Assembly: GCA_020849535.1 (NCBI GenBank)
Contig: JADLGB010000258.1
Location: 1-64,000, forward strand
Length of the DNA: 64,000 nucleotides
Source: Candidatus Hydrogenedentota bacterium
GTDB lineage: Bacteria > Hydrogenedentota > Hydrogenedentia > Hydrogenedentales > SLHB01
Direction of reading: 5' to 3'
Shown: positions 1 to 7,633 of the stretch, in pieces
How the letters are laid out: each line of letters starts with the position of its first letter
Position numbering within the stretch: position 1 is the first letter of the stretch
The notes under the pieces: generated by a model
What the model saw: only the letters and a program-made list of their open reading frames with translations
What the model was told of the DNA's origin: nothing
Database searches by the model: none
Program-made: the position numbers and the translations under genes

Positions 1-1
1 C

Positions 2-106
2 AACACCGTCCGGAGGAACAAAACCAGCAAACGCGGGGTAAAGGGAAAACGAAAGCAAGCCGCATGGAACAATGACTACCTCGAGGAACTCCTCATGCAG
101 GTGTGA
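2..106 (+). CDS. possible 3' end of a truncated gene
   Basis: An open frame enters from the left edge and stops at TGA 104-106, giving 34 residues. They begin with a basic stretch (RRNKTSKRGVKGKRKQ) and end in an acidic/hydrophobic tail (DYLEELLMQV). Composition is protein-like, and no other frame on either strand looks better here. The product is not recognisable from so short a tail, and the frame could be fortuitous. Confidence 0.3.
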   Translation, partial: NTVRRNKTSKRGVKGKRKQAAWNNDYLEELLMQV

Positions 107-390
107 CTTTTAATGCGATTGCCCTGAGGGGGAAACGCGACAGGCACATTCGTCACTTTGGGAACGCTAGGCACCGGCCTGGCTCTTCGAGGGGAGGGGA
201 AAAGCTTGGGTGTTGGAGGGCTGGAGATCTTGGGGCCATCGCAATCTTGTGCTGCCGCGCTCGGAGAGCGAGGCAGTACTAAAGAAGGGTGGCCGTTTGC
301 CAACTTGAGGTCTCGCGGTCTGGCACCCTGCGCCGGGTTGGCGGAGGATGCTCGTGTTGTCTTGGCGCTGTAGGCGCGACGCAATTCTAG

Positions 391-419
391 CCAGGGGTGG
401 AGCGAAGCGGAACCCCTGG
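391..419. repeat. 29-base palindromic REP-like element, copy 1
   Basis: The arms CCAGGGGT and ACCCCTGG enclose an AGCGAAGC core, so the element can fold as a hairpin. Its reverse complement matches the element at 529-557 at about 25 of 29 positions, so the two are inverted copies about 110 bases apart. Confidence 0.6.
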
Positions 420-528
420 ATGAAGTCTCTCCCACTCTTTGGCAGCCCTGTAGGGGCGGCGCAAGATTCCTCATGCCAAGGCTTTGCGTCGCCTTTTCAG
501 GGCTGGATGATAATAGGGGGGGCGTGTA

Positions 529-557
529 CCAGGGGCTGCGCTTCGCTCCGCCCCTGG
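529..557. repeat. 29-base palindromic REP-like element, copy 2
   Basis: The arms CCAGGGGC and GCCCCTGG enclose a GCTTCGCT core. It is the inverted counterpart of the element at 391-419, with the differences falling mainly where the arms have co-varied. Confidence 0.6.
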
Positions 558-570
558 CTATAGTTGCAGT

Positions 571-706
571 ACGCCTTCAGCGTGCGGGAGGGGTCTCATG
601 GTCGTCTTCCTGGCCAAGGATATGGCACGCATTTTCAGCGTGCGGGAGGGGATTCCTGTTCGTGCTCCGGTGAGGGATACAACACGCATTCTCAGTGTGC
701 ACGAGG
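571..706. repeat. three decayed direct repeats, period about 57 bases
   Basis: Related 23-25-base words begin at 571, 627 and 684, each starting ACGC and containing a TTCAGCGTGCGGGAGG-like core; the third copy is diverged. Spacing of 56 and 57 bases suggests an old tandem array. No gene is associated with it. Confidence 0.5.
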
Positions 707-837
707 TCCTTCCGGCTTGCGTTCCGCGCTGGACATGACGGTGCCAGAAAGTCTCCCCCTTGTCCTCGCAGCAAGGCGTGCCTGCTCCGAAGGACTCCCT
801 GTTGTTCGCTGTCATTTCGTGGCAAGACAGCGCAAGG

Positions 838-912
838 GTAGACGCGGTTTGTAACCGCGTTTCTTGGGCCTTTCGCATTCAATGAAGAAAGGCGGCTGCA
901 AGCCGTGTCTAC
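838..912. repeat. bipartite inverted repeat (REP-like)
   Basis: GTAGACGCGG at 838-847 pairs with CCGTGTCTAC at 903-912 with one mismatch. Nested inside is a local palindrome, ACGCGGTTTGTAACCGCGT, at 842-860, and a second arm around CGGCTGCAAGCCG near 892-905. The architecture is like a BIME: paired REP hairpins around a short spacer. Confidence 0.5.
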
Positions 913-1003
913 TTTGCGTGCAAGCTCAGGTGTTTCCGAGATGGGACGCCTCAGGCGCCGCTGAAGGGTATTGGCTGTCACGCCGCGGGCGCGACGAGCG
1001 AGG

Positions 1004-1040
1004 CAGTACTGGGAGCGCAGGCATCCTTGCCGGCCTCTTC
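1004..1040 (-). repeat. REP-like element, family A (copy 1)
   Basis: Read on the minus strand it gives AAGAG-x-CGGCAAGGATGCC followed by GCGCTCCCAGTA. The same element recurs at 50708-50739 and 61753-61785 on the plus strand. The core is a CCGGC / GCCGG palindrome around a 6-base loop. Three copies in 64 kb point to a dispersed genomic repeat family. Confidence 0.6.
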
Positions 1041-1060
1041 GTGCGTGCCGATGCTTGGCG

Positions 1061-1216
1061 TCAGTGCGCGCGCCGCGGGCGGCGTGCGCGGCGGCCCGGC
1101 GCGCTTTCGACGCTTGGGTGCTCGACGTAGTACACCGTTGCGAGCACGAGTCCCATCAGGACGGCAAGGGTGGCCCCAGCGACGACTCCGTCCCAGAATT
1201 CCCATTTCACGCCCAT
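1061..1216 (-). CDS. small single-pass membrane protein, 51 aa
   Basis: This frame codes for 51 residues from ATG 1216 to TGA. An AGGAG sequence lies 8 bases upstream of the ATG, which is ideal spacing and the main reason to believe the gene. The protein has a short polar N-terminus (MGVKWEFWDG), one hydrophobic helix at about residues 11-30 (VVAGATLAVLMGLVLATVYY), then a short tail ending in an Arg-rich cluster. The layout suggests an inner-membrane microprotein with a basic tail. I do not recognise a family. The last residues overlap the edge of the REP-like element at 1004-1040, so the C-terminus may have been altered by repeat insertion. Confidence 0.5.
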   Translation of the reverse strand: MGVKWEFWDGVVAGATLAVLMGLVLATVYYVEHPSVESAPGRRARRPRRAH

Positions 1217-1768
1217 CGCGCCAACTCCTGCGTAGCAGTGCCTCGACAGCAGTCACAGCGCCACTGTATGAATTCCTCTCTTAAAGTATACACCATCCTT
1301 CTCGTGAGCGGCAGGGTACCGACGGCATCAAGAGCGCCCAAGATTAAGATCTCACCACGAAGGCACGAAGCACACGAAGGAACACAGGGTTGAGTTTCCG
1401 TGGGTATCGGCTTCGTGTCCTTCGTGCCTCTGTGGTGAATCTTGAACTTCTTAATCAGAGCCTCACCAGGAAGGCACGAGGCGGAAGATTCGGAGACACG
1501 TACTCGGAAGAGTGCTTTCTCGCACGGGCGCAACGACGCAAAGAAGTGCCAGAATGCAAGAACAATGCAAGGGCCATTCTCTCGTTCGTATTCTTGGTGT
1601 CTCGGCGCCTTGACGAGAGAATCTTCCCCGCTCGGGGTCTGGCGGCGCCGATTGGCTTGCGGTCTCCCTTTCGGCGTATACTGCGGACTCCCCGTGTGGG
1701 AGGCCAGAGGGGCGCTACCCCGAGGAAGATTCAGCAACCGTTTCTTGACGACTTGGAGGAACATGGGT
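1217..1768. other. intergenic region upstream of the first oxidoreductase
   Basis: About 550 bases with no supported gene. The oxidoreductase frame is open far upstream (from 1442), but that extension lacks a ribosome-binding site and would bury the Tat signal, so it is not taken as coding. The region contains the inverted repeat at 1346-1443 and a third, partial copy of its arm near 1460-1480. Confidence 0.5.
1346..1443. repeat. large imperfect hairpin of CACGAAGG-type repeat
   Basis: The left arm 1346-1379 (AAGATCTCACCACGAAGGCA...) is matched by a near-complementary right arm at 1411-1443 with a loop of about 31 bases. Arms rich in CACGAAG words are a common dispersed intergenic repeat in bacteria of this kind. 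The relatedness to that class is from memory. Confidence 0.55.
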
Positions 1769-3163
1769 ATGAGCGACATCAGTCTGACACGTCGGGCATT
1801 TCTTGCCGCAACCACGACGACGGCAACCCTGACGTTTACTGGGGCAGCGGCGGCTCCGAACACGGCGGAGGTTGTGCCGGGCAAAGTGTCTCCGAATGAG
1901 AAGTTGAATGTGGCGGCCATCGGCTCGGGCGGCAAGGGCCTTGGCGACATCATGGCGTGCAAGGACGAGAACGTTGTCGCCCTATGCGACGTCGACTGGA
2001 AGCGCGCCGAGGAAGCCACCTTCCGCCTCCCGAACGCGAAGCGTTACAACGACTACCGCAACATGCTCGAGGAGTTGAAGGAGATCGACGCGGTCACCAT
2101 CTCCACGCCGGACCATACGCACGCACCCGCCGCGTACATGGCCATGAAATTGGGCAAGCACGTTTACGTGCAGAAACCCTTGACCCATACCGTTGCGGAA
2201 GCGCGCCTGCTGGCCAACACCGCCAAAGAGATGAACGTCATCACCCAGATGGGCAACCAGGGCCACTCCGGCGACGGCGCGCGGCAGGTGTGCGAAATGG
2301 TGTGGTCGGGCGCGATCGGCCCGGTCCGCGAGGCCCACGTTTGGACGCACCGCCCCGTGTGGGCCAACCAGGGCCGTCCCGATCCGATGGAACCCCAGAC
2401 CACGCCGGAAGGGCTCGACTGGGATCGCTGGCTCGGTGCCGCGCCGTGGCGTCCGTATAACAAAGCGTATGCCCCGCACGATTGGCGTGCGTGGCTCGAT
2501 TTCGGCGGCGGTTCGCTCGGCGACATGGCCTGCCACATCATGGACCCGGTCTTCTGGGCGCTGAAGCTGGTCGAGTCCACGGACTACACCGTGGAAGTGG
2601 TCATGCAGGAAGGCCGCAACACCCAGACCTTCCCGCTGGTGTCCACCATCAAGTACTCGTTCCCGGCGCGCGGCGATATGCCCCCCGTGGATGTCTACTG
2701 GTATGACGGTCACTGGGACAAGGACACCGGCGAGAAGACGTACAACCGTCCGAAGCGGCCCGCGGGCGTACCCGATGGTCAGATCCTGGGCGATGGTGAC
2801 ATGAACGGATCGTTCATGATCGGCGACAGCGGCATCCTCACTTGCGGCGAGTACGGCGGCCAGGCGCGCCTGATGCCCGATGAGAAGATGCTCGACTACA
2901 AGTTCCCCGATCCCACTATCCCGCGCATTCCCGACCAGGACCACGCGAAGAACTGGCTCGACTCCATCAAGGCGGGTGTGCAGTCCTGCTCGAACTTCGC
3001 GTACGCGGGCCCCTTCACCGAGATGGTCCAGTTCGGCAACCTCGTGGTGAAATCCGGTCAGAAGCTCCATTGGGACAACGTCAAGGGCGTCGTCATGGAC
3101 GTGCCGGATCCCGCCGCGATCGTCAGCAAGGAATACCGCAAAGGCTGGGAGATTCCCTGCTAG
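1769..3163 (+). CDS. Tat-exported Gfo/Idh/MocA family oxidoreductase
   Basis: A 464-residue NAD(P)-dependent oxidoreductase, probably acting on a sugar or cyclitol outside the cytoplasm. The N-terminus has a twin-arginine signal (LTRRAFLA) and an Ala/Thr-rich hydrophobic stretch. The Rossmann nucleotide-binding motif GSGGKG follows at about residue 50. The family's usual EKP catalytic triplet appears as QKP (VYVQKPLTHT), as is common in exported members. A C-terminal alpha/beta domain ends with the typical KGWEIP tail. ATG 1769 was preferred over ATG 1763 because GGAGGA lies 8 bases upstream of 1769 but only 2 from 1763. The substrate cannot be read from sequence. A strong hairpin follows the stop codon. 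Confidence 0.9.
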   Translation: MSDISLTRRAFLAATTTTATLTFTGAAAAPNTAEVVPGKVSPNEKLNVAAIGSGGKGLGDIMACKDENVVALCDVDWKRAEEATFRLPNAKRYNDYRNMLEELKEIDAVTISTPDHTHAPAAYMAMKLGKHVYVQKPLTHTVAEARLLANTAKEMNVITQMGNQGHSGDGARQVCEMVWSGAIGPVREAHVWTHRPVWANQGRPDPMEPQTTPEGLDWDRWLGAAPWRPYNKAYAPHDWRAWLDFGGGSLGDMACHIMDPVFWALKLVESTDYTVEVVMQEGRNTQTFPLVSTIKYSFPARGDMPPVDVYWYDGHWDKDTGEKTYNRPKRPAGVPDGQILGDGDMNGSFMIGDSGILTCGEYGGQARLMPDEKMLDYKFPDPTIPRIPDQDHAKNWLDSIKAGVQSCSNFAYAGPFTEMVQFGNLVVKSGQKLHWDNVKGVVMDVPDPAAIVSKEYRKGWEIPC

Positions 3164-3201
3164 GCGGACTTCTCGCGAGAGAGGCACTGGCTTTCTAGAA
3201 T

Positions 3202-3239
3202 GCGTCTCACCGCCGGCCGCTCGGCCGGCGGTGAGACGC
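3202..3239 (+). terminator. strong hairpin, probable terminator
   Basis: A perfect 17-base-pair stem (3202-3218 with 3223-3239) and a 4-base GCTC loop lie 38 bases after the oxidoreductase stop. Only a weak T tract follows (GTCGTTTC). It is probably an intrinsic terminator, though the poor U-run leaves room for a REP-like role. Confidence 0.7.
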
Positions 3240-3369
3240 GTCGTTTCTGGTTCGCTTGGCACGTTTGACTGCGCACGCGCGGTCGCCAGCATGTCCCCTT
3301 ATTGCTTGCCCAAATCCATGGTTGCGTCGTCTTTTCATTGGAACTAGGCTAACCAAGGGAGATGACACG

Positions 3370-6129
3370 ATGGGCGGCGCCGATTCGATACTATTGCGCA
3401 AGTGGGTGGCGGATGGAGATGCCGAGGCGTTTGACGAGCTTGTACGGCGCCACGCCAACATGGTCTATGCAACAAGCTGGCGAATTCTCCGCAACCGCGT
3501 GGAAGCGGAGGACGTCGTTCAAGACTGCTTCCTGCGTCTTTCCGATGCTGCTCGCGACATCCGCACCTCGCTCGGTGGTTGGCTTCACGCGGCAGCGGTA
3601 AACCGGTCGCTCGATCTCATCAAACGCGATTCCCGGCGTCGCGAACGCGAGCGTCACTTCGCCGAACGGCAAGGCAACACTCACGAGATGGTCTGGGGTG
3701 ACATCGAGGATTTCATCGACGAGGCCATCGCTGGCCTCCCTGATGAACTCCGCATGCCGGTCGTTGCCCATTTCCTCGAGCGCCAGACGCATGACGCCAT
3801 TGCCCGCGAGATCGGCATCCCGCGCCGCACCGTGTCGCATAGGATCGGGCTCGGCGTCGAGGCGATCCGCAAGTATCTCGCGGAGCGCGGCATCGTCGCA
3901 GGCAGCATGGCACTGACGGCGGCGCTGTCCACGCACGTTGCTGAAGGCGCGCCTGCCGCCCTCACCGCATCGCTGGGCAAGATCGCCATGTCGGGCATAC
4001 ACCACGCGGCGGCGGGCGGCCTCAAGGCGGCCTCGCTTTCCAGCGGCTCTCTCTTCGCAGGAAAGGGAGTCGTGGCCGCGCTTGTGCTCGTCGTTGCAGC
4101 GGGCGCCTGGTACCTCGTTCACCGAAGCGCCGCCGACTCTGAAGCGGCCGTTTCTCGTCTGCAGATTAAACCGTCAGCTCAAAGCGCGCCGACAGCTCCA
4201 GCCGTGCCGGAGTCAGCGCCAGCAACGCTCATCGCGCCCGCACAGCAAGTTGAAGATCCCGTGCCGACACAATCCTTGGTGGACCCAAGTCTTATCGAAG
4301 ACCCGTCTCAATACATCACCATCTCCGGTTTGGTCAAAGACGGCACAGAGAGGCCAATTGCAGGAGCCCGGGTCTTGCTGGTGGTTGCTGCGTCGCAGGG
4401 AAGGCTCGGCGAGAACTTCCTGAGAGAGGGCTATCTGCAACGATCCAAAACTTATGAAACCACATCCGGCGGACTGGGACAGTATGAAATCTCCGGCATT
4501 CGCCATATGGGAAATGCAATGCTGTGCGCGATCGTCCCCGGCTTCGCAGGGAACAGCCTGCAGTTCGATATCGTGCCCGGCAAGACATACCCGGACAAAG
4601 ACCTGGACATGACGCCCGGCATCACGATCCAGGGCTCGCTGAGCGCCGAAGACGGCGCCATGGTGACCGACGCTGTCGTTTCCACCGTCGAGGCCTGGAA
4701 TCGGAAGGGCTATGCGTGGGGTTGGGGCTTCAATGTCACGGACGAGCACGGCCTCTTCACGCTTTCGTTTGTGCCCGACGCAGATTTCGCGCATCTGCGT
4801 GTGAACTCCGAGTCCAAAGGCCAGGATTTCTTCCTTCGCTTGCCCATCAAAGACGGCAGCTTCCAGTTGCGCATGAAACCCAAGGCATCGATGCACGGGA
4901 CTATCACATGGAACGGCGAACGTCCCGCCGGGAACGCGACGGATAACTTGCTCGCTGCTGACAACACGATCACATGGGACGGCGGACGTTCGGAGAATGA
5001 AGTGACGGTATGCCTTCTCGGTGGCGTCCCGGAACCCGAGATGAGCGTGATGTACACCGGTATGCGGCGCGAGATGGAACAAAGCGCCTTGGTTGGGCTC
5101 GACGGCACGTACACGCTCACCGGCCTGTATCCCGGCCTGGAGTATCGCTTCTTTATCACGAAGAACGAGCCAGGCAAGCACCCGTCGATACGCGAGCCGT
5201 TGTCGCCTCCGGAGTGGACTCCCCTGGTGTTCGCTCCGGGCGAGGACAGAGAAGTGAACCGGGAAATCGGACGGCCGCTTGTTGTGAAAGGACGGCTGCT
5301 CACCGAAAGGAGCCGGCTGCCCGTACCGGGCGCGATGCTGCAGGCCGAGAAGGTGGCCCCTCCTCCGGCGCGGCAGGTTGGAGCCGCACACGTGGAGCAA
5401 GACGGCACCTTCACATTCCGATCGGCGGCCGGCCCCGGCACGTATACGTTCACGGTCATGGATCTGGGGCCGTGTACGAGTGAATTCCGGGAGCAACTTG
5501 CCAAACTTCCCGGCGCGCAACTCCAACTCGCGGCTGCGGAGATCCGCGAGACGGAAATCCTGGTTCCGGAACCGGCGCTCCTTTCAATTCGCGTTATCGA
5601 CCACGCAGGAAACCCGCCCGCGAACCTCCAGACCAAAGTGCACATAGTCGGACAGAACGGCCAGAACGGCGAGCACTGGGCATACATCAAGCTGGACGAG
5701 ACGGGCGGACACGCCTTCTCGATCTACGAGCCCATCCAGGAGGTCTGGGTGGAAGTGGGAAAAGGACTGGGCGATGGCATGCCGAGAACTGAAAGCGTCC
5801 ATCTCACCGTCGCCCCGGGCGAAACACTTCCTCTGCTCACGGTAGAGCTGGAACCCACGTGCACGCTCACGGGCATTGTCCGTGACGAGCAAGGAAACAA
5901 ACTGGCAAATCAATCGGTAACCTTGAACGCTACCTATGAAGATGCGGATCCGAACTGCATCCAGTCTTCCACAGACAAGGATGGGCGATTCGAGTGCAAG
6001 GACGGTTTTCGTACGGGAGTCGTCACGTTCAGTGTTCGCTCGGACCGGGGAAGCTGGGAAGGTGAGCCCATGGAGTGCGCGCCGGATGACGTAATCGATC
6101 TCGGCGAAATCGTGATAGCTCCGCAATGA
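3370..6129 (+). CDS. ECF-type sigma factor fused to a TM segment and carboxypeptidase-regulatory-like repeats
   Basis: A 919-residue fusion. Residues 9-90 are sigma region 2, with the MVYATSWRIL...EAEDVVQDCFLRL core that binds the -10 element and polymerase. Residues about 122-172 are sigma region 4, ending in a helix-turn-helix (HDAIAREIGIPRRTVSHRI). An Ala-rich linker leads to one transmembrane helix at about 232-250 (VVAALVLVVAAGAWYLVH). A Pro/Ala-rich stalk follows, then from about 315 several beta-sandwich repeats of the carboxypeptidase D regulatory-like type (ITISGLVKDGTERPIAGARV; later CTLTGIVRDEQGNKLANQSV). GGGAG lies about 8 bases before ATG 3370. The topology places the sigma domain in the cytoplasm and the repeats in the periplasm, so it may sense an envelope signal without a separate anti-sigma factor. 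No anti-sigma gene is adjacent. Confidence 0.85.
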   Translation: MGGADSILLRKWVADGDAEAFDELVRRHANMVYATSWRILRNRVEAEDVVQDCFLRLSDAARDIRTSLGGWLHAAAVNRSLDLIKRDSRRRERERHFAERQGNTHEMVWGDIEDFIDEAIAGLPDELRMPVVAHFLERQTHDAIAREIGIPRRTVSHRIGLGVEAIRKYLAERGIVAGSMALTAALSTHVAEGAPAALTASLGKIAMSGIHHAAAGGLKAASLSSGSLFAGKGVVAALVLVVAAGAWYLVHRSAADSEAAVSRLQIKPSAQSAPTAPAVPESAPATLIAPAQQVEDPVPTQSLVDPSLIEDPSQYITISGLVKDGTERPIAGARVLLVVAASQGRLGENFLREGYLQRSKTYETTSGGLGQYEISGIRHMGNAMLCAIVPGFAGNSLQFDIVPGKTYPDKDLDMTPGITIQGSLSAEDGAMVTDAVVSTVEAWNRKGYAWGWGFNVTDEHGLFTLSFVPDADFAHLRVNSESKGQDFFLRLPIKDGSFQLRMKPKASMHGTITWNGERPAGNATDNLLAADNTITWDGGRSENEVTVCLLGGVPEPEMSVMYTGMRREMEQSALVGLDGTYTLTGLYPGLEYRFFITKNEPGKHPSIREPLSPPEWTPLVFAPGEDREVNREIGRPLVVKGRLLTERSRLPVPGAMLQAEKVAPPPARQVGAAHVEQDGTFTFRSAAGPGTYTFTVMDLGPCTSEFREQLAKLPGAQLQLAAAEIRETEILVPEPALLSIRVIDHAGNPPANLQTKVHIVGQNGQNGEHWAYIKLDETGGHAFSIYEPIQEVWVEVGKGLGDGMPRTESVHLTVAPGETLPLLTVELEPTCTLTGIVRDEQGNKLANQSVTLNATYEDADPNCIQSSTDKDGRFECKDGFRTGVVTFSVRSDRGSWEGEPMECAPDDVIDLGEIVIAPQ

Positions 6130-6135
6130 CAGCAA

Positions 6136-6164
6136 AGGCCCCGGACGGAAATCAGCCGGGGCCT
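6136..6164. terminator. intrinsic terminator between convergent genes
   Basis: AGGCCCCGG at 6136-6144 pairs perfectly with CCGGGGCCT at 6156-6164 across an 11-base loop, followed by CTTT. It lies 7 bases after the sigma-fusion stop and faces the convergent TerB-like gene, so it may serve both. Confidence 0.8.
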
Positions 6165-6195
6165 CTTTCATTGTGGTCGGTTCAGGGTCGCGCGG

Positions 6196-6651
6196 CTATC
6201 CGCGCAGTTCTCCAAGCACCTTCATCTTCGCGGTGATGAGTTGGGGGTGGGTCAGGTTCAGGAGCCGCGCAAGCTTGTGGACCAGGTAATCCTCGTGTCC
6301 GTCGAGGGTGCCGTCCGAGTAGATGACGCGCCAGATCTCTTCAATCGTTCGCACCTTCTCCCCCACGCTGCATCCTTGGTTGATCTGGTTTGTAAACTTC
6401 CATACGTCGCTGCTGCCGTCTCGCCGCTCCTGGGCGTCGCGAATGAGGGACTCGGCCTCTTCCTGCGCCAGGCCGAAGCGGTCGCGTAGCGTCCCCACGA
6501 TGCGCTCACACTCAACGGGCGAGAACTCGTTGTCCGCGCCCGCAACTTCCAAGAGCAACACGCACACGGCCAAACGGACCCGTTCGTCGTTCGTTTCCCG
6601 GGCGCCTTCTGCTGGCTTCACGGCGAATAGGTCAAACAATCGTTCCAACAT
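6196..6651 (-). CDS. TerB-like (tellurite-resistance family) protein
   Basis: A 151-residue all-helical cytoplasmic protein of the TerB fold. It has the two acidic metal-site segments expected for the fold, LLLEVAGADNEFSPVECERI at about 30-50 and IYSDGTLDGHEDYLVHKLAR at about 108-128; the paired D-x-E/D residues of such repeats are proposed to bind a divalent metal. Length matches the stand-alone COG4103-like branch. No other ter genes are nearby, so tellurite resistance should not be assumed and its role is unknown. It is a single-gene unit, convergent with the sigma fusion and divergent from thpR. Confidence 0.8.
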   Translation of the reverse strand: MLERLFDLFAVKPAEGARETNDERVRLAVCVLLLEVAGADNEFSPVECERIVGTLRDRFGLAQEEAESLIRDAQERRDGSSDVWKFTNQINQGCSVGEKVRTIEEIWRVIYSDGTLDGHEDYLVHKLARLLNLTHPQLITAKMKVLGELRG

Positions 6652-6672
6652 CTCGAATCCTCACTTTCGCTG

Positions 6673-7296
6673 ATGGTACCATGCCAGCGAAAACCAATGC
6701 ACGGCCCGCCACTTCAGGCAGGACGGGGGAGATCGGCCCTGCGCGCCTTCATCGCCATAGAGCCACCCGCGCAAGTCCGGCAGGCGCTGGGAGACTTGAT
6801 CGTTCGTCTGCGTAAGGCGCCAGGCAAGGCATCTTGGGTGCGGCCGGACAACATGCACCTGACTCTGCGTTTCCTGGGAGATGTCTCGGAAAAACAGGTG
6901 GCCGTGATCGTCGAGCAATTAGGGGAGCTGTGCGCGCGCACCCCCGCGTTCAACTTGAGCGTGGCAGGCCTTGGCGCGTTCCCCAACCTCCGGCGGCCCA
7001 GCGTGATCTGGGCGGGCGTTGTCCCCCTGGATCCCGTTCTGCGACCCCTTCAGCAGGCTGCGGAAGAGGCGGCCCGTGCCGCGGGCTTGGAGCCCGAAAC
7101 CAAGCCCTTTCATCCTCACATCACCCTCGCGCGTCTCAAGGACTCCCGCAACGCCCAGGAACTCTCCGCGCTTGTCGAATCCTTCAAGGCTTTTGATGCG
7201 GGTGCATTTCTTGTGTCGCATGTCCTATTATTATCGAGTGAACTGACGCCCAAAGGCCCCATCTACACTTGTATTGAGGAGTTCTCGCTCTCGTGA
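6673..7296 (+). CDS. thpR: RNA 2',3'-cyclic phosphodiesterase (2H family)
   Basis: A 2H phosphoesterase that opens 2',3'-cyclic phosphates on RNA or nucleotides. Both catalytic H-x-T-L signatures are present: HLTL at about residue 63 and HITL at about 157, with family residues FLGD and KPFHPH around them. The core starts at LRAFIAIE; the ATG used here (6673) leaves 23 extra residues. ATG 6697, or a CTG at 6739 preceded by GGGGGAGA, are alternatives; the CTG start would match family length best. Its last codon overlaps the GTG start of yggT by 4 bases, so the two are translationally coupled. Confidence 0.85.
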   Translation: MVPCQRKPMHGPPLQAGRGRSALRAFIAIEPPAQVRQALGDLIVRLRKAPGKASWVRPDNMHLTLRFLGDVSEKQVAVIVEQLGELCARTPAFNLSVAGLGAFPNLRRPSVIWAGVVPLDPVLRPLQQAAEEAARAAGLEPETKPFHPHITLARLKDSRNAQELSALVESFKAFDAGAFLVSHVLLLSSELTPKGPIYTCIEEFSLS

Positions 7297-7565
7297 CCCC
7301 CATAATCATTGAACGGCTGCTGTACAGCGTCTTCACCTTGTACATGCTGATGGTGTTGCTACGCTGGCTTGGGCCCTTCCTGGAACTGAACTTCCACGAC
7401 ATCCGTCTGCGCTGGATCGCCAGCCTGACGGATCCCGTCGTCGGTCTGGTCCGCCGCATCCTCCCCCCGCTGGGACCCGTTGATTTCGGACCCCTGGCGA
7501 CCGTCCTGTTGCTATGGCTGGTGCGCTTCTTGGCCACGGAGCTTGTGGGGAGAAGCGGCGCATAA
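7293..7565 (+). CDS. yggT: YggT family membrane protein
   Basis: A 90-residue integral membrane protein with two hydrophobic segments, at about residues 5-27 and 66-84, separated by the family's amphipathic loop (LTDPVVGLVRRILPPLGPVDFGPL). The DP-x-x-x-x-x-RR-x-x-P-P signature is diagnostic. The start is GTG 7293, overlapping the thpR stop as GTGA, with TTGAGGAG upstream. The family is linked to osmotic tolerance and to cell division or thylakoid biogenesis in other organisms; its exact role is unsettled. pcm follows directly. Confidence 0.85.
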   Translation: MTPIIIERLLYSVFTLYMLMVLLRWLGPFLELNFHDIRLRWIASLTDPVVGLVRRILPPLGPVDFGPLATVLLLWLVRFLATELVGRSGA

Positions 7566-7633
7566 CGGAGCGGGTGACTATGAGGCATTTTTTCCTGCGC
7601 AGGAGCTTTCCGCGGGGGAAGGTGTCGCCGCCT

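Larger units (their letters stand above)
107..1060. other. gene-free stretch rich in palindromic repeats
   Basis: I see no convincing gene in this roughly 950-base stretch. Overlapping open frames on both strands are short, Arg/Ser/Pro-rich and lack ribosome-binding sites. It holds the repeats listed separately: two inverted 29-mers, a decayed 57-base tandem repeat, a bipartite inverted repeat and one copy of a REP-like element that recurs near 50.7 and 61.75 kb. Confidence 0.6.

Noticed and set aside
571..706. Possible CRISPR array
   Set aside because: Only three diverged repeats, unequal conservation, no cas genes, and the spacer-like parts are not distinct from decayed repeat.
1982..3292. 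436-codon minus-strand frame over the first oxidoreductase
   Set aside because: It is antisense to a full-length gene with clear motifs, and its residue composition (His/Arg/Val-rich, low in Lys and Phe) is typical of a high-GC antisense shadow.
4213..5526. 437-codon minus-strand frame inside the sigma fusion
   Set aside because: Antisense to well-defined carboxypeptidase-regulatory-like repeats; Arg/His-rich shadow composition.
6196..6651. Tellurite-resistance operon
   Set aside because: Only a TerB-like gene is present; no terC, terD, terZ or related genes are adjacent.
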